NCBI RefSeq assembly: GCF_000315625.1
Contig: NW_005434641.1
Coordinates: 485,754-549,753 of the forward strand
Direction: 5' to 3'
Length of the DNA stretch: 64,000 nucleotides
Origin: Guillardia theta CCMP2712
Taxonomy: Eukaryota; Cryptophyceae; Pyrenomonadales; Geminigeraceae
Shown here one piece after another: positions 53,799 to 64,000 of this stretch (position 1 is its first letter; each line of letters opens with the position of its first letter). The position numbers were made by a program, and so were the translations under genes. The notes under the pieces were generated by a model. It was not told where the DNA came from. It was given only the letters and a program-made list of their open reading frames with translations, and did not search any database.

Positions 53799-56395
53799 AT
53801 GATGCGGATGATGGGCGCGATGGTCGGTCGCGCCATGGGCCTGTGCTTGCTGGCTCTGATGGCGATGCCGAGGGGAGACAGTGCGGCGACGATGGTGGAC
53901 AGCATGCCAAGGTCAGGCGCCATGCTGTGGATTCAAAGTTTAAGCCCAGTCGCGAGTCCTCGTCGGTGCGACATGCAAGGTAGAGAAGACCCGGCGAGGA
54001 GAGTAGGGAGGAGCCGGTTGCATGCAGGCACGAGATTGCTAGAGAGCAGCCATGACGGGAGGAGGAGCGGACTGATCAAGGCGTTCGAGGGATGGTTGAA
54101 AGGCAAGGGGATCATACGAGAAGAGAGCAAAGTCTGCCTCGAGAGCACGGAGTCATGTGAGTAGGGCCAGCACAGCTCGTGACTTCCACATGCTTCTGCT
54201 CACTCGCGCTACTGCTTGCTAGGTGGTCTGGGGTTGTTCTGCCGCGAGGACGTCAAGGCGGGAGACCTGCTCTTGTCGCTCCCAGCGCTGGAGTTCATGA
54301 GCAACAAGCTTGAGAGCAGCTCCTTGCAAGCAAGGCCTTCCTTCCTGAGCTTCATCAGGCAGACAGACCAGGTGTATATCCTCCTTGGCCATGCGCTTGC
54401 GGCTGACGTGCTCTGAGGTGCTCTCTGCCATGTCGTGGGAGAGGAGGAGATCAGGGAACGCGGCGTTGGCGCTGCAGCTTCTGCTGCATCGGAACCTCGG
54501 AGGGGAGTCAGAGTTCAAACCGTACATCGACCTGCTGCCGGAGTATCATGACTATGTACGCTGCTGTTCCGTCCCCATCATCCTCCCTGCTGCTCCGTCC
54601 TCGTTCTCCTCCTCCCTGCTGCTCCTCCCCGCTCCTACTGCTCCGTCCTTCACTCCTCCTGCTGCTCCGCCCGATCCTCCTCCTGCCTTGGGTGACTTTG
54701 GTTGGACCGGGCACAGGAGATGACGTGGCTATGGTCTGTCGAAGAGCAGCAGGACCTTCTGTCCGGGAAGATCCTCAAGGACTCGATGAGCATCACCTCA
54801 CAGATCGAGCGGGAGCATCATACCATCAAGGTCAGCCGGCAGTCGACATGTCCTGTCTGACTAGTCGTACCAGGAGGTTCTGGGTAGATTCCAGGATTGT
54901 GCAGAGTTTGGGGAGTTTTCTCTTGAAAGGTGAAGTGAGTTGGTTTGAAGGGATTCAGCTGATTGTATGGAAGTTACAAGTGGGCGCAAGCAACCATCAT
55001 GTCCAGAGCGTTCGACCTTGACGAGGGGCAGGAGACGGCAAGACGTCAAGGCGAACAAAACCTGCTGCTGGTTCCGCTCTGCGACATGGTGAATCACTCA
55101 CCGGTGAGAGCGAAGGACTGGTAGGACTTGTGGTCATGGCGTTAGTGGAGATGTCGATGAAGGGATGGAAGCGGAGGTCACGATGAGAAAGAGGATGGAG
55201 ATGATGAAATCGCAACAACGATGATGATGACTACGATCAGCAAGAGGGTGAAGGAAGATGGTTTGAATGTGACTTTCAGGACGCCTCTTTCTCCATTGAC
55301 TGCGATGCTGCTGGCAACGTGAACTTGTTTGCCTCGGAGAACTACAAGGCCGGCCAGGTCTGCATGGGCACTTGCGGTGGAATGTAAGAGGAGGAGAGAT
55401 GAAACTTGTTTAGGAGGTGCACATCAACTACGGCTCCTCCTCCAATGAGCAACTGCTGCTGTGAGCTCTTGCCTGGGACATGAAGTCGGTGCTGGACCCA
55501 TGAGAATGCTGCAGGTCGTTTGGATTCGTGCTCGAGGGAGGATGGCAAGCTCAGGAGACCGAGGTGGGTATGCCAAGAGGAGGAGGAGGAGGAAGAAAAA
55601 TGGAGGAGGAGGAGGAGGAGGAGGGAGAAGGAGGAGGGAGGAGGAGGAGGAGGAGGAGGAGGAGGAGGGAGGGGAAGGAGGAGGAGGAGGAGGAGGAGGA
55701 GGAGGAGGAGGAGGAGGAGGAGGAGGAGGATACCAAGTCACACTCTCCGTCCAGATAACTCTGGAGGTGCCGCAAGACGTGGAGGGGTTTGAGATCAAGA
55801 GGAATCTTCTATTCAATGGCGGGCTCCCCTCAGCATGGCAGCTGGTCCTCCCTGTCCCCTTCCATGACTCCCAGCAGCCGCACAGCAGGGAGTTCAGCCA
55901 GCAGCGAACGATGAGCCAGGTGAGGGAAGCGCTGCCCTTTGCTCGGCTGGCGGTTCTCCAGGGAGAGGACGTCTTCGACTTTCTCGCGTCGCTGCAGACT
56001 CTCTCGCAAGGGAAGGGCAACTTCAACCCCCTCGCGCTCCTCCAACGTCCGTTGAGCAGGTCAGCACGATTATTACCTACGTGATTCCTGACATGCAAGT
56101 CTGTACCACCTGATATCTCTCTGTTTGTATGATCCCTTTTGTTTTCTGTCTGGCCGTTGGTCCATGCATGTATACATGTATGTCTCGCTCACTTTCTGCT
56201 CGTCTTGTCAGTTTCAACGAGGGCCTGGCTGTTCGCTTCATCCTCGATCAGTGTCATCGAGCGTCCTCTTGCCTGGAGCCTCTCAGGGCCGCAAGGGGGG
56301 GGGGCAGGAGGAGGGACATGGCGCGGGTGATCTCCCGCGACAGAGCGTCAGCTTCTCGATCAGTCGATGACGTCATCGGTTCCTTCCTCGTCTGA
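53799..56395 (+). CDS. SET-domain lysine methyltransferase (Rubisco LSMT/SETD3-like)
   Basis: This is a multi-exon gene with a start near ATG 53799 and an N-terminal hydrophobic run (GRAMGLCLLALMAMP) that may be a signal peptide. Exons then give KAFEGWLKGKGI, GLGLFCREDVKAGDLLLSLP (SET motif I), ERRRSGNAALALQLLLHRNL with FKPYIDLLPEYHDY, EMTWLWSVEEQQDLLSGKI (the iSET insert), KWAQATIMSRAFDLDEGQE, LLLVPLCDMVNHSP (NHS motif), DASFSIDCDAAGNVNLFASE, EVHINYGSSSNEQLLLSFGF (pseudoknot), then a Rubis-substrate-binding-like C-terminus (YQVTLSVQITLEVPQDVEGF) and the end DVVIGSFLV-like segment. This order is that of the LSMT/SETD3/SETD6 class, which methylates Lys or His of non-histone proteins. An N-terminal signal would fit import into a complex plastid, which is inference. 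A GGA repeat fills one intron. The last exon boundary is uncertain. Confidence 0.85.
55578..55732. repeat. (GGA)n/(GGAGAA)n in SET-gene intron
   Basis: About 150 bp of GGA-type triplets make up nearly the whole intron between the exon ending QAQETE and the exon starting YQVTLSV. The poly-Glu, poly-Arg and poly-Gly frames are artefacts. Confidence 0.9.
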
Positions 56396-56425
56396 TTCCT
56401 CAGAGACTTTCACTCGTCTCACCTG

Positions 56426-58162
56426 CTACTCTTCTCCCAGCGCCTGCAGGACGTCAAGTGAGAGGAGCGGACGATGGCAGGGGACGGACAGAGGAGGGAG
56501 GGAGAGACGCAGAGCGCAGAGGCGAGAGCCCGGACAGGGCGAGGGCAGGGGAGGAGACGGGAAAGCTTGTCGAATAATTACCTCGATCGGTGCAATCAGC
56601 CTGAAGTCATTGTATTCTTCGGATTCGGGGGAGAATCGTGAATCGATACCTGCAGGAGGAGGAAGGGAAAAGAAGAAGGGGGAAGATCGAGACAGAAAGA
56701 GGAGGAGGAGGAGGAGGAGGGAGAGAAGGAGGGAGAGAAGGAGGAGGAATAAGAGTAGTAGTAGGAGGAGTCGTTAAATTGTGGCCAAGTAAGGTTCCTT
56801 GTGTCTTACAAAGGTCGATGAGGTCCTGGGCTATCTTGACCTTAAGACGATCAGCTGCTGCTGGAGCTCCGTTGACTTCGAGTAGCCAAACCTGCACGTT
56901 TGAAGTGAGCATGACCTCGTCAAGAGGACAGTGGGGTGGGGTGNNNNNNNNNNNNNNNNNNNNNNNNNNNNNNNNNNNNNNNNNNNNNNNNNNNNNNNNN
57001 NNNNNNNNNNNNNNNNNNNNNNNNNNNNNNNNNNNNNNNNNNNGAGGAGGAGGAGGTGCGCAGTAGGTGAAGGAGAGTGCAAGGGAGTAGGAAGGAGTGA
57101 GTTTCTCACAGAGAAGTCACTGTCGACGATGAAGTCGAACCCGTACAGCTGAAATCCTCCCGGGCGATTGCTGAACCTGAGCCTCGGCCAGACAGCCCGA
57201 ACGGTGTGTAGGATCTGGCGATTGACCTGCGGCAAGATGTCTCTGTCCAGGTCGACGTCCTGGTGGTGCTTCCGAAGGAAGTCCCTGAAGTCGTCGAAGA
57301 ACATCTCGTTCTCCTCGAACAGAGACTCGTAGTATTCTGACTGCGCGGCGATGCAGTGGTTGGTCAGGTGCGCAAACGTGTCCTCAAGGTCGTCTGCTAC
57401 GTACGGGTGCGCGGAAAGCCGCAGGACCCCCTCCCTGTGCACGTACAGACCCAGCTCCACGTCCAGAAGGGCCCAGACTCGCACGTCGAACTTGAACCCG
57501 TAGATCAAGAGGGGATTTTCCACGTACTTCTGCACAGCAATCGGCTCTCCCGTGCGGCCATACGTGTCATCGACCCAGTCCAGGGCCGTTGACCCCTGGA
57601 GCACCTTTACCCCAGAGCCCTTGCTCCCCTTGCTCGTCTTCGCCACCCACACGTTCTCATAGTCTCCCTCCTCCCTTGCCATCATCTCCTTCAGGAAAGC
57701 ACTCCGCTGGTCGTCGTATCCTCTCACTGGGGTCCTCCCGCGCACGCTAGAGACTTTGGGAGCGCCTCGCTGGGGGACAACCACGTAGGTGAGCGGCATG
57801 AAGGGCTCGACGTGAGAATTCGCCGCGAAGTACTTGCGGAGGAGGAGGGCAAGATCGGCTTTCTGCGTGATGAACTTGGAGCCGAGCAGGTAGTTCACTA
57901 CCTGCTCGCCTTGCTCGAAGCAAACCAAGTCCCAAGGTATCCCTTTTCCTTGACAGGGGCCAAGGATCACGTTGCAGTGCTTGATCATGGAGAGGTTGGT
58001 GCCGAGGCCGTCCTTAGGAGGCGCCAGCTCTTTCCACTCTCTCCTCGCCCATAGCTCGCTTGCTACCGCCTGATAGATAGAGCTGCCGCTGTCTAGACTG
58101 ACAAAGTTCAACACCCGCTGTTGATCATATGCATTCCCTCGGTCAGACCTGCTGGCCGACAT
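56426..58162 (-). CDS. tubulin-tyrosine-ligase family protein
   Basis: Exons 57110-58162, 56810-56891, 56582-56649 and 56426-56443 join in frame (1221 nt, 406 residues). This is the TTL fold of ATP-grasp enzymes. WVAKTSKGSKGSGVKVLQG is the ATP loop. VQKYVENPLLIYGFKFDVRV carries the Lys and the FDxR strand. DTFAHLTNHCIA is the LTN motif. [25 protein letters not shown] contains the GxD and ExN metal-binding residues. All key motifs are intact. The length matches TTL itself rather than the larger TTLL enzymes. TTL proteins ligate an amino acid (Tyr, Glu or Gly) to tubulin; which one cannot be told here. The first intron contains the 100-N gap, which does not touch the coding part. The stop lies only 30 bp from the stop of the SET gene on the other strand. 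Confidence 0.9.
56944..57043. other. 100-N assembly gap inside a TTL-gene intron
   Basis: Exactly 100 N are flanked by GGGGTGGGGTG and GAGGAGGAGG low-complexity DNA. Coding frames on both sides are intact, so the gap lies within the intron 56892-57109. Confidence 0.97.
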
Positions 58163-58444
58163 TGTCGCGATGCTTGATTGACTTCCTGTTTGACGTGACA
58201 GCTTTTGCTGAGCTCAGAACAGAAACCGCTTGCCTGTTGGCTGCCAAGTCGACCCCTAGTCGATCCCTTTATGCCTGCACCCCAGCCCCAGAAGGCCCAG
58301 CCATGGCTGTCGCTTCCCACAGGCACGAGCAAGATCAGGTGGATTTGATGCTCCTCGCTGATCTCACTCCTAGTGCTCCACTCTCTCCTCCTCCTCTCCC
58401 TCTCATCTCTCCCGATCCTCTTCCACCTTGTCGCAGGCGGTGTC
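58163..58444. promoter_or_regulatory. presumed upstream region of the TTL gene
   Basis: Non-coding on inspection and placed immediately upstream of the TTL start codon, so it probably carries the promoter. No individual motif could be identified. Confidence 0.3.
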
Positions 58445-58850
58445 GTGCATTCGCATCTTTCTGAGGCGGATTGGACTTAACGGTCCAACAGGGTCAAGGT
58501 CAGGCGTCAGCTCACCGTCCACGGTCGCCGCGGGCCCCGGGCCCCGCCAGTCCCGAGTCCGACCGGACCGGGCCGGGCGGCCGTGCGACTGTGCCGCAGT
58601 GCGGCAGTCACTCTGCCACTCGGACCGCCGTACGGCCGGGCGATCCGGCGGGCCGCCTGCGCCGCCGGTGACCCCCCCGGCGGCGGCCGGGCCCGGGGGG
58701 TCGTCACACACGGCACGGTCAGTCCGACAGGGCCGCAGTGAGTTAGTTCCGAGTTCAGTCCCCTGGCCGCGAGTCGTACACCGGCCGCGCTGCCGCGCTC
58801 CCGCGGTAGCGTAGCGTAGCAGCTGAACCAGGCCGTACGGTGTTTAGTTC
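58445..58850. repeat. GC-rich island
   Basis: GGGCCCCGGGCCCC, GGTGACCCCCCCGGCGG, GTACGGCCGGGCG and CAGTCCGACAGG words occur, with a GTAGCGTAGCGTAGC short tandem at its end (about 58806). 58850-59123 is AT-richer and holds nothing recognised. Confidence 0.62.
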
Positions 58851-59123
58851 AGTTTAATAAGTTCAATCATACAACGTGAAACCGCTTCAAGTGAAAGATT
58901 TAGACGCAAAAACAACACTCCGCTAAATGGCGAGGAGAAAAAAAGCTATAGAGTTTCACGATCAGTGGCAACTTGATCATCGGATAAACCGTTGAACAAG
59001 TCCTGATTCAAGCCCGTTAGAAAAGGTGGACAAGATCGTTGGTTCGGAGCGTAGTAGATGCTTGTTCGTTCCATTGATTGAGTGTACGATTCATCATCAC
59101 AACACTCAGGGCGTATGGAAAAT

Positions 59124-60036
59124 TTATCTGTTCTGCTTCTCCTTCAGAACTTCATACGCCTCCTGTACTTCGCGGAACCGTTCAGAAGCCTTGGCCTGCA
59201 GCATGCGTAAGAGGGAGACGACGAGGCGGAGCAAGGATCAGGTCAGGTTCCTCACTTTCTCTGAAGGCTCTTGAAACCGATCCGGGTGCCATTTGTTCAC
59301 CAAGCTCAGGTATGACTTCCTAATCGCGCCAGCGTCTCCAGCATCGCTCACCTGATACGCTTCCAGGTCACACGGCATAAAACTGCCCCGTCCCTCACCC
59401 CAAGCGTCTCGCATGCCTCCCGCACAACAGACATGGACTGAACTCCTCCACTCCCCGCGTATTCGTACTCGTAGTATTGCTCTCTCCACCATTTGGTGCT
59501 GCCACGGTTGAAGGAGCTCTTTCGGAAAGAGCCCTCCTCCCACTGTCAAGGATGTCAATTTTACAGCAAGACGAGATCGCATGACAGCAATACAAGAGTT
59601 TTTCGATCTTGCCCTCTCTCACTCCTGTACCGATTCCACTCCATCTGAACCCTGAAACGGTCGTGCTCTGACTGCTCCTCCTCGTCTATCCTCCACTCGA
59701 CCCACCTTCCGTCCTCCTCCCTGAACCAAGGATGTATCAGACATAAACGCGTCATCACCCAATCAAGAAATAGAAAAAAAGCATGAAATGTGTTGCACTC
59801 TACCAGTCTAGCCTCCACGAACTCGTTGCATTGCGCTTCATCGCTTTATTCTGCATCGGCTCCTTCGGAGGATCCCTCCCAGCATTGTCTCCCCAGATAT
59901 TCTGATATGCTCGAGCATGGAGCAGTCCATCAAGTCTGATCCAAGGTCCTTGTGTACACCTCCATGGCTTCAGCTTCGAAGATCCGCCCGCCATGACGGT
60001 CGCTGCCCTCCTGCCGCCCCGCGCAACCGCCTGCAT
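59124..60036 (-). CDS. DnaJ (J-domain) protein with C-terminal J domain
   Basis: The start is ATG 60036 (MQAVARGGRRAATVMAGGSS), a basic, Ala-rich N-terminus that could direct import into mitochondrion or plastid. Exon 1 ends at 59804 in DW. Exon 2 starts at 59721 (EEDGRWVEWRIDEEEQSEHD). A further exon gives WEEGSFRKSSFNRGSTKWWR with QYYEYEY. The J domain follows: ETLGVSDAGDAGAIRKSYLS, VNKWHPDRFQEPSEK with the diagnostic HPD, then AKASERFREVQEAYEVLKEK and the end QNR at 59124. J domains stimulate Hsp70 ATPase. Here the domain lies at the very C-terminus, without Gly/Phe or zinc regions, as in class C co-chaperones. The join before WEEGSF is not resolved in phase. Confidence 0.82.
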
Positions 60037-60638
60037 TGAAGCTTACGGGGACTGGGAATAGCAATTTATTACTCATCTCTCCGGGCCCGGATCTTCCCGG
60101 GCCCGGCCGGCCCGGTGCAGGTTACTCGTCGCAACCGTCGCAACCACAGTGATAAGGTTAAAATGCTGCGAAGAGCTGCAGGACAGGAGGGATGGCGGGA
60201 GGGGGTGGAGGGAGGGGGGCATAGAGAGGATAGGGGAATACCTGATGGGTGACATAGTTCTGCTGGTTGCCAAGGGCCATGAGGAATGAATAGCAGAAAG
60301 GGAGGGCCCAGATTAGAAAAAAATGACTTCATGATCGGGCAGGGGAGGCGCAAGGAAGAGTAAGAAGCTCTCTTTCACTTGGCCTGGAGGCAAACACATG
60401 GTCATCTTTTGAATAGTTCATACGACTGAAGTTAGTCCTCCCTTTACACCTTTCGGATGAAGAGTATTCGAGCGCAAACCATGTCTTGTTGAAGTTTAAC
60501 TACCGAGCCCCTTGTATCCTAGAGAGATTTGAGCGATCATGCATGAGATTCCCCTGTGAAATTTGAACGTGTGAATCGGAAATTCCTGAATTATTTTTGC
60601 GTCTGCAGGCACAGCCTTGTGGAACCAGTGGGAACGAG
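60037..60638. other. divergent intergenic region with short GC palindromes
   Basis: 60081-60120 is a compact GC cluster with self-complementary pieces (CGGGCCCGG, CCGGGCCCGGCCGGCCCGG). The rest is unassigned. It separates two genes transcribed away from each other, so it should hold both promoters. Confidence 0.5.
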
Positions 60639-60965
60639 ATGATACCAGAACTTCTTCTGATCGGAGCGGGATATGCCGCTGCCGTCCTCGTGGCTGTGGA
60701 TGCTTCCATTGTGGGATCCTACTTGGCGGCCCAAAATGATCAGGTGAAGGAGACGGAAATGGAGCAGGTGAGCCAGATTAGTCAGAGCAACTTTCGTAAC
60801 TTGCGATATTCGAACTATCAATCCAAGTTGGTGACTTCTCCATAGCAGGATGTGAACGTAGAAGACAAAGGAACTTTCGGCAGTCCTGAGTATCCAACCA
60901 ATCAGAGAACAAACCTCTATTCGCAGCCCGAAACTCGTTACCCTGATCAAGTGGCAATGTTGTAA
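60639..60965 (+). CDS. unknown 81-residue membrane protein
   Basis: Exons 60639-60767 and 60849-60965 join in frame (246 nt). The N-terminal half is a membrane helix (MIPELLLIGAGYAAAVLVAV, continuing DASIVGSYLAA), and the C-terminal half is hydrophilic (TFGSPEYPTNQRTNLYSQPE, ending DQVAML). An acceptor-like TTTTTGCGTCTGCAG just upstream suggests a leader intron. The size and layout resemble small organelle membrane-complex subunits, but no family is recognised. Confidence 0.62.
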
Positions 60966-61186
60966 GCATGTGGTTTGTACGATTTCCCTCCTCGACATCC
61001 GTTTGTCACCAGAAATGCTACAGCGACAAAACCGACATGTTCTTGCTCACTTTTCCACGATGAATTTATTGTAATATAAACTTTTGTTTTATGGTATTAT
61101 CTGATAAAGGATCGGTGATCAAAAAATTTTCCTAGAATGTAAAAAAATATCTTTTTATGACCTCGATGGAAAACGGAAAAATAGAT

Positions 61187-62026
61187 CTATTGTGCCTTCA
61201 TGGCCTTCTTCGCTTCCCGTGCTGAGATGTAGGACTTCCTGTAGAAATGCCCGAAGAGCATGAGCATCTGAAAGAAATCGTCAGATGTATGGTCATTCGC
61301 TTTCACCGCCCATCACCTGGATGTGGTACACGAACTGAGCCCATGCCAGGTGCCTTGGGAGAATGGTCTCAAAAGCAAGCACGAGGCAAGCATGAATAAT
61401 GCACATGGCGAACTGAAACGAGAACATCACCTCAAATTGCCCGAGGTGAGAGGAAAGAATACCTGGATCAGCTGTGCCTGAGTGATGAACTTCTTGAACG
61501 GGTTGGTGTAGCCCATAGAAGTCCAGAAGTAGTGAGAGTACATAATACAGTGGATGATGCTGTTGATCAGGCAACCAAAAGCAGCGGTTCCATTTCCATG
61601 CCCAATGTACAACATAGCCCCCCAAATCATGCCAATGCTTGCGTGGTGGTAGACATGCAGAAAGGTGAGTTGCTGCTTCTCCTTGCCCCTCAAGATGATG
61701 AAGAGGGTGTCAAAAAAGTCCAAAAATTTCGACATATAGTGAACGAAAACAAAGTACTCCAGCTGCGCAGTGTACTGTTTGTTGATGCCGAAAATGTTGG
61801 TCGGAGTCGACAGCGAAACTAATCCCCAAATCATGTACACGTTCAAGATGACCTGTGCTAGGTTATACACCTGCATGGGAAACTTCAAAACAAAAGGCTG
61901 CCGTCCTTGCATGAACTTCCGCACGATGACAATCATGAGCAGATAGCCAGAAAGCATGCTGGTCATGCATTCCTTGGAGACGAAAAAATCGTACACCGGG
62001 CCCGAGAGGTATTGCAAAGTTGCCAT
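61187..62026 (-). CDS. ELO-type very-long-chain/polyunsaturated fatty-acid elongase
   Basis: Exons 61463-62026, 61317-61412 and 61187-61267 join exactly (741 nt, 246 residues). This is a polytopic ER membrane enzyme that condenses malonyl-CoA with acyl-CoA. Diagnostic motifs: LDFFDTLFIILRGKEKQQLT, FLHVYHHASIGMIWG (the HxxHH box, here HVYHH), LINSIIHCIMYSHYFWTSMG and KKFITQAQLIQ. Several hydrophobic helices surround them. The C-terminus, KSYISAREAKKAMKAQ, is lysine-rich as in ER-retained elongases. The YHHASIG form is typical of PUFA elongases, so long-chain PUFA synthesis is likely; chain specificity cannot be read from sequence. The length is near the lower end of the family. Confidence 0.93.
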
Positions 62027-62690
62027 GGTAGTCAGTGGCCTCTCGCTAGAACGGCAAGAGTGAGAGCGTGAGAGGTCTGTGCGAGTATGGACGAGGAGGA
62101 GGTCAGGAACGAGTGAAGTAGGGCGAACGGATGTGAAGGCGCACTAGGAACGAAGGGCAGTGGGAATGGAGGAGGATGGGATCAGTCAGCCCTGGGGGGT
62201 AGGGGGTATTTTTGAAGGGGTAGTCAGTTGCTATCGATTGATATAAGGGGTGGGTATGTGTTCTTTTCATAATCAACAGCATGTATGGGGTGGGTACTCA
62301 TTTTTAATACAGGGTGGTGGGTAGCCATTGAAGGGTCATACTCAGGATAGGGTAGTGTTAAAGGCCTAGAGGGTGGGGTAAGAGTGGGGAGGGGGTCCAA
62401 CAATTTGGATCCTCGGTCTAAAATTGGATTGAGCCTCGTGTGATCCTTCTGAAATTCAGAGAAATGTTTGAAAACAAATAAGGGAATTTGGTCAAATCTC
62501 CTAAATCTCCGGCGTCTCCAGGCAGCTCCCCTCGGTCGTGGTCGCATGAGGATCATGAATTTTTCGTTTGGGGCAAAATCTTGAGATGTTCGCAAGAAAA
62601 GTTTCAAATTATTGTATAAAATTTTAAATATTAAGATTATATTTCAATACATTCCGATCTTGTTGATCCCCTGTGCAAAATCTTGACCCA
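62027..62690. repeat. promoter side of ELO gene and G-rich GGGGTAG block
   Basis: 62027-62170 is the probable promoter region of the elongase gene. 62185-62400 contains plus-strand G-rich units (GGGGGGTAGGGGGTATT, GGGGTGGGTA, GGGTGGGGTAAG). 62560-62690 is AT-rich. Confidence 0.5.
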
Positions 62691-63199
62691 AAACGCATGC
62701 AAAGCCCTACCCCCGGTACTTCTAGTCCTACTACCCCTATATCTTCCCTCACAAAGTACCCCCTCTGCTTCCAGGCTCCGTCCCGGGGCCTTGACGGCAC
62801 AACAACCTCAGTCAATGTTGCCTCCGGGCCGGGCCCGACCGGGCCGATCGGACGATGCCCGACCCTTACACGGTGCGCCGGTGCCGGGTCAAAATGGCGG
62901 GGTAAGGAATGTTGGGGAGGGAGGAAGGGGAGCGACGAGGGAGACATGCTTGAGTGAAGATAGAGTAGAGCTCTAGCATCGCAGGTTGAATCTCCCTCTC
63001 TAGCTCTAGTTCTTGTCAGCAGTATGATGTCTCCTGGTGTTTGTTGTTGATGTCCGCCGTTAGTTTCTGGGATGTACATCACGCCGAACAGCATGTCGGG
63101 GAAAAGCCATCTCTCATGACTTTGATTGGGATGATATATGTGTATCAATATACGCAGAGGAATTTCATGCTGAACCGTTTCCTCGTTCTTGCCCTCCAG
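62691..63199. repeat. short C-strand block and GC-rich island
   Basis: 62700-62765 has CCCTACCCCCGGTACTTC and CTACTACCCCTAT on the plus strand, so the G-rich repeat is inverted relative to 62185-62400. 62815-62895 is a small GC island (GGGCCGGGCCCGACCGGGCC). The remainder may hold the promoter or first exon of the next gene. Confidence 0.5.
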
Positions 63200-64000
63200 G
63201 TTCCTTCGGCAGAGCGCCTCTGCGTTTGGCGCCAGGTGTCTTCGAGGGCGTTGGAGAAACTTCACATCGACAAGTGACGGGAGTGACGGGGCGAAATATG
63301 CAGAACACCGAGAGACGCCGTTGTCACGATGGACAGTGAGCGGTGAACGACCGGATCGTGCGCTTGCTTTCCCACAGTACTGGGATGCTTTCTACAAGAG
63401 CAAGGAGAGCGAGGACCCTGGGTCCTTGTACGATTGGTATTCAAACAGTGATGTGCTGCAAGGAGTGCTGTGGAACAAGTTAAGAAGGCTGCAGGTTGCT
63501 TGCCTCCCCCTCCCCCCCCCTCCTCATCTCTTCTCTCCCCCTCCCCTCTTCCCTCCCTCGAGAGCATCATCCCATCGGTCATTCACGACAGTGTTTCGCA
63601 GGCAGGACACCTTGTCCTTCATGCAGGGTGTGGAACAAGCGCTCTCTCCCTCGCACTTTCCAGCCATTTTAAGGACATACGATTCATTCATGCAGACTTC
63701 TCGATGCAGGGGCTAGAGTTGATGAAGCACCGCCATCCAGGTCTCTAGATTGCTTCTTTTCCTCGTCCTCCCCATTCTCCTCCTCCTCCATCAAAACTTT
63801 CGAATTTTTCCGCAAGCTCCCTGTTCTTCCTTTTCCTCCGTGTCTCCTCCTCGTCCTCACCTCCCACACAGAGTTGAACTGGATGGCTATGGACGTTCGG
63901 CAGCTCCCGTTCGCTGACAGGAGCTTGGCGGCGGTGGTGGAGAAGGGGACGATGGACGCGCTCCTGTGAGCTACGAGGCCAAGCCCTCCTCTCTTGCTAG
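63200..64000 (+). CDS. METTL13-like SAM-dependent methyltransferase (partial at right edge)
   Basis: The gene runs off the window. The first supported exon follows a CCCTCCAG acceptor at 63200 and has a basic, aromatic N-terminal part (FLRQSASAFGARCLRGRWRN), perhaps an organelle-targeting peptide. Then comes ALAFPQYWDAFYKSKESEDP with SLYDWYSNSDVLQG, the YWD-FY/DWY signature of METTL13-like enzymes. The next exon (from about 63556) gives SIIPSVIHDSVSQAGHLVLHAGCGTSALS, containing SAM-binding motif I (LHAGCGTS). An acidic strand FIHADFSMQGLE and the exon LNWMAMDVRQLPFADRSLAA with VVEKGTMDALL follow. The exon ends at a GTGAGC donor near 63966. Its start codon was not found. Protein lysine methylation is a family activity; the substrate here is unknown. 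Confidence 0.78.

Noticed and set aside
52881-53983. 280-codon minus and 242-codon plus frames
   Set aside because: Same reason: both lie in the GC-rich island between the kinase and SET genes.
1-64000. CRISPR arrays, insertion sequences, prophage or bacterial operons
   Set aside because: Gene structure is eukaryotic throughout. No regularly spaced repeats, transposase motifs or ribosome-binding-site-led gene clusters were found.
1-64000. rRNA or tRNA genes
   Set aside because: No recognisable rRNA core sequence was noticed. tRNA cloverleaves cannot be excluded by eye; a tRNAscan-SE run with no hit would settle it.

Overview
The window looks like nuclear DNA of a unicellular photosynthetic flagellate, most probably a cryptophyte of the Guillardia theta type. 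This rests on composition and gene style, not on a database match. Almost every gene is cut by spliceosomal introns with GT-AG ends. Many introns are only 44-55 bp long, while others are swollen by microsatellites. The gene set is eukaryotic: HMG box, class 3 lipase, EML-type WD40 protein, SUMO-targeted RING ligase, tubulin-tyrosine-ligase family, ELO elongase, SET-domain lysine methyltransferase, J-domain protein and dual-specificity phosphatase. Two runs of exactly 100 N (11270-11369 and 56944-57043) are scaffold gaps.

Layout. 1-2228 (-) HMG-box gene, cut by the left edge. 3672-8870 (+) secreted or lumenal class 3 lipase. 9131-10175 (+) and 10597-10995 (-) unknown small proteins. 11535-12558 (+) unknown protein with a signal sequence and a C-terminal hydrophobic segment. 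12777-13865 (-) EF-hand protein with a CaaX end. 14594-15871 (+) Tyr/Asp-rich single-pass protein. 18557-19811 (+) dual-specificity phosphatase. 20015-20903 (-) coiled-coil protein. 21760-22930 (+) leucine-rich-repeat protein with an acylation N-terminus. 25361-27404 (+) alpha/beta hydrolase. 27711-28689 (-) coiled-coil protein. 29707-40993 (+) one 3470-residue protein with four HELP/WD40 modules. 42518-43083 (+) RNF4-like RING protein. 46613-47470 (+) pseudokinase-like protein. 47903-48601 (+) small membrane protein. 49145-52620 (-) ARM-repeat/kinase/SAM protein. 53799-56395 (+) SET methyltransferase. 56426-58162 (-) TTL-family ligase. 59124-60036 (-) J-domain protein. 60639-60965 (+) 81-residue membrane protein. 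61187-62026 (-) fatty-acid elongase. 63200 onward (+) methyltransferase, cut by the right edge.

The genes do not form operons or an obvious pathway cluster. Two are linked to microtubules (EML-like and TTL), two to membrane lipids (lipase and elongase), and several carry lipid anchors or signalling domains.

The spaces between genes are unusual. They hold three recurring kinds of DNA: very GC-rich islands built from a small set of words (GGCC, CGGTAC, CACTGAGT, GAAGTT), strand-biased G-rich stretches with irregularly spaced GGGGTAG blocks, and AT-rich spacers. These kinds often lie side by side and look like parts of one dispersed composite element. A 42-bp sequence recurs with two mismatches at 14507 and 29021.

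Exon joins given below were checked by reading frame and splice consensus only. Where a join could not be settled the entry says so.
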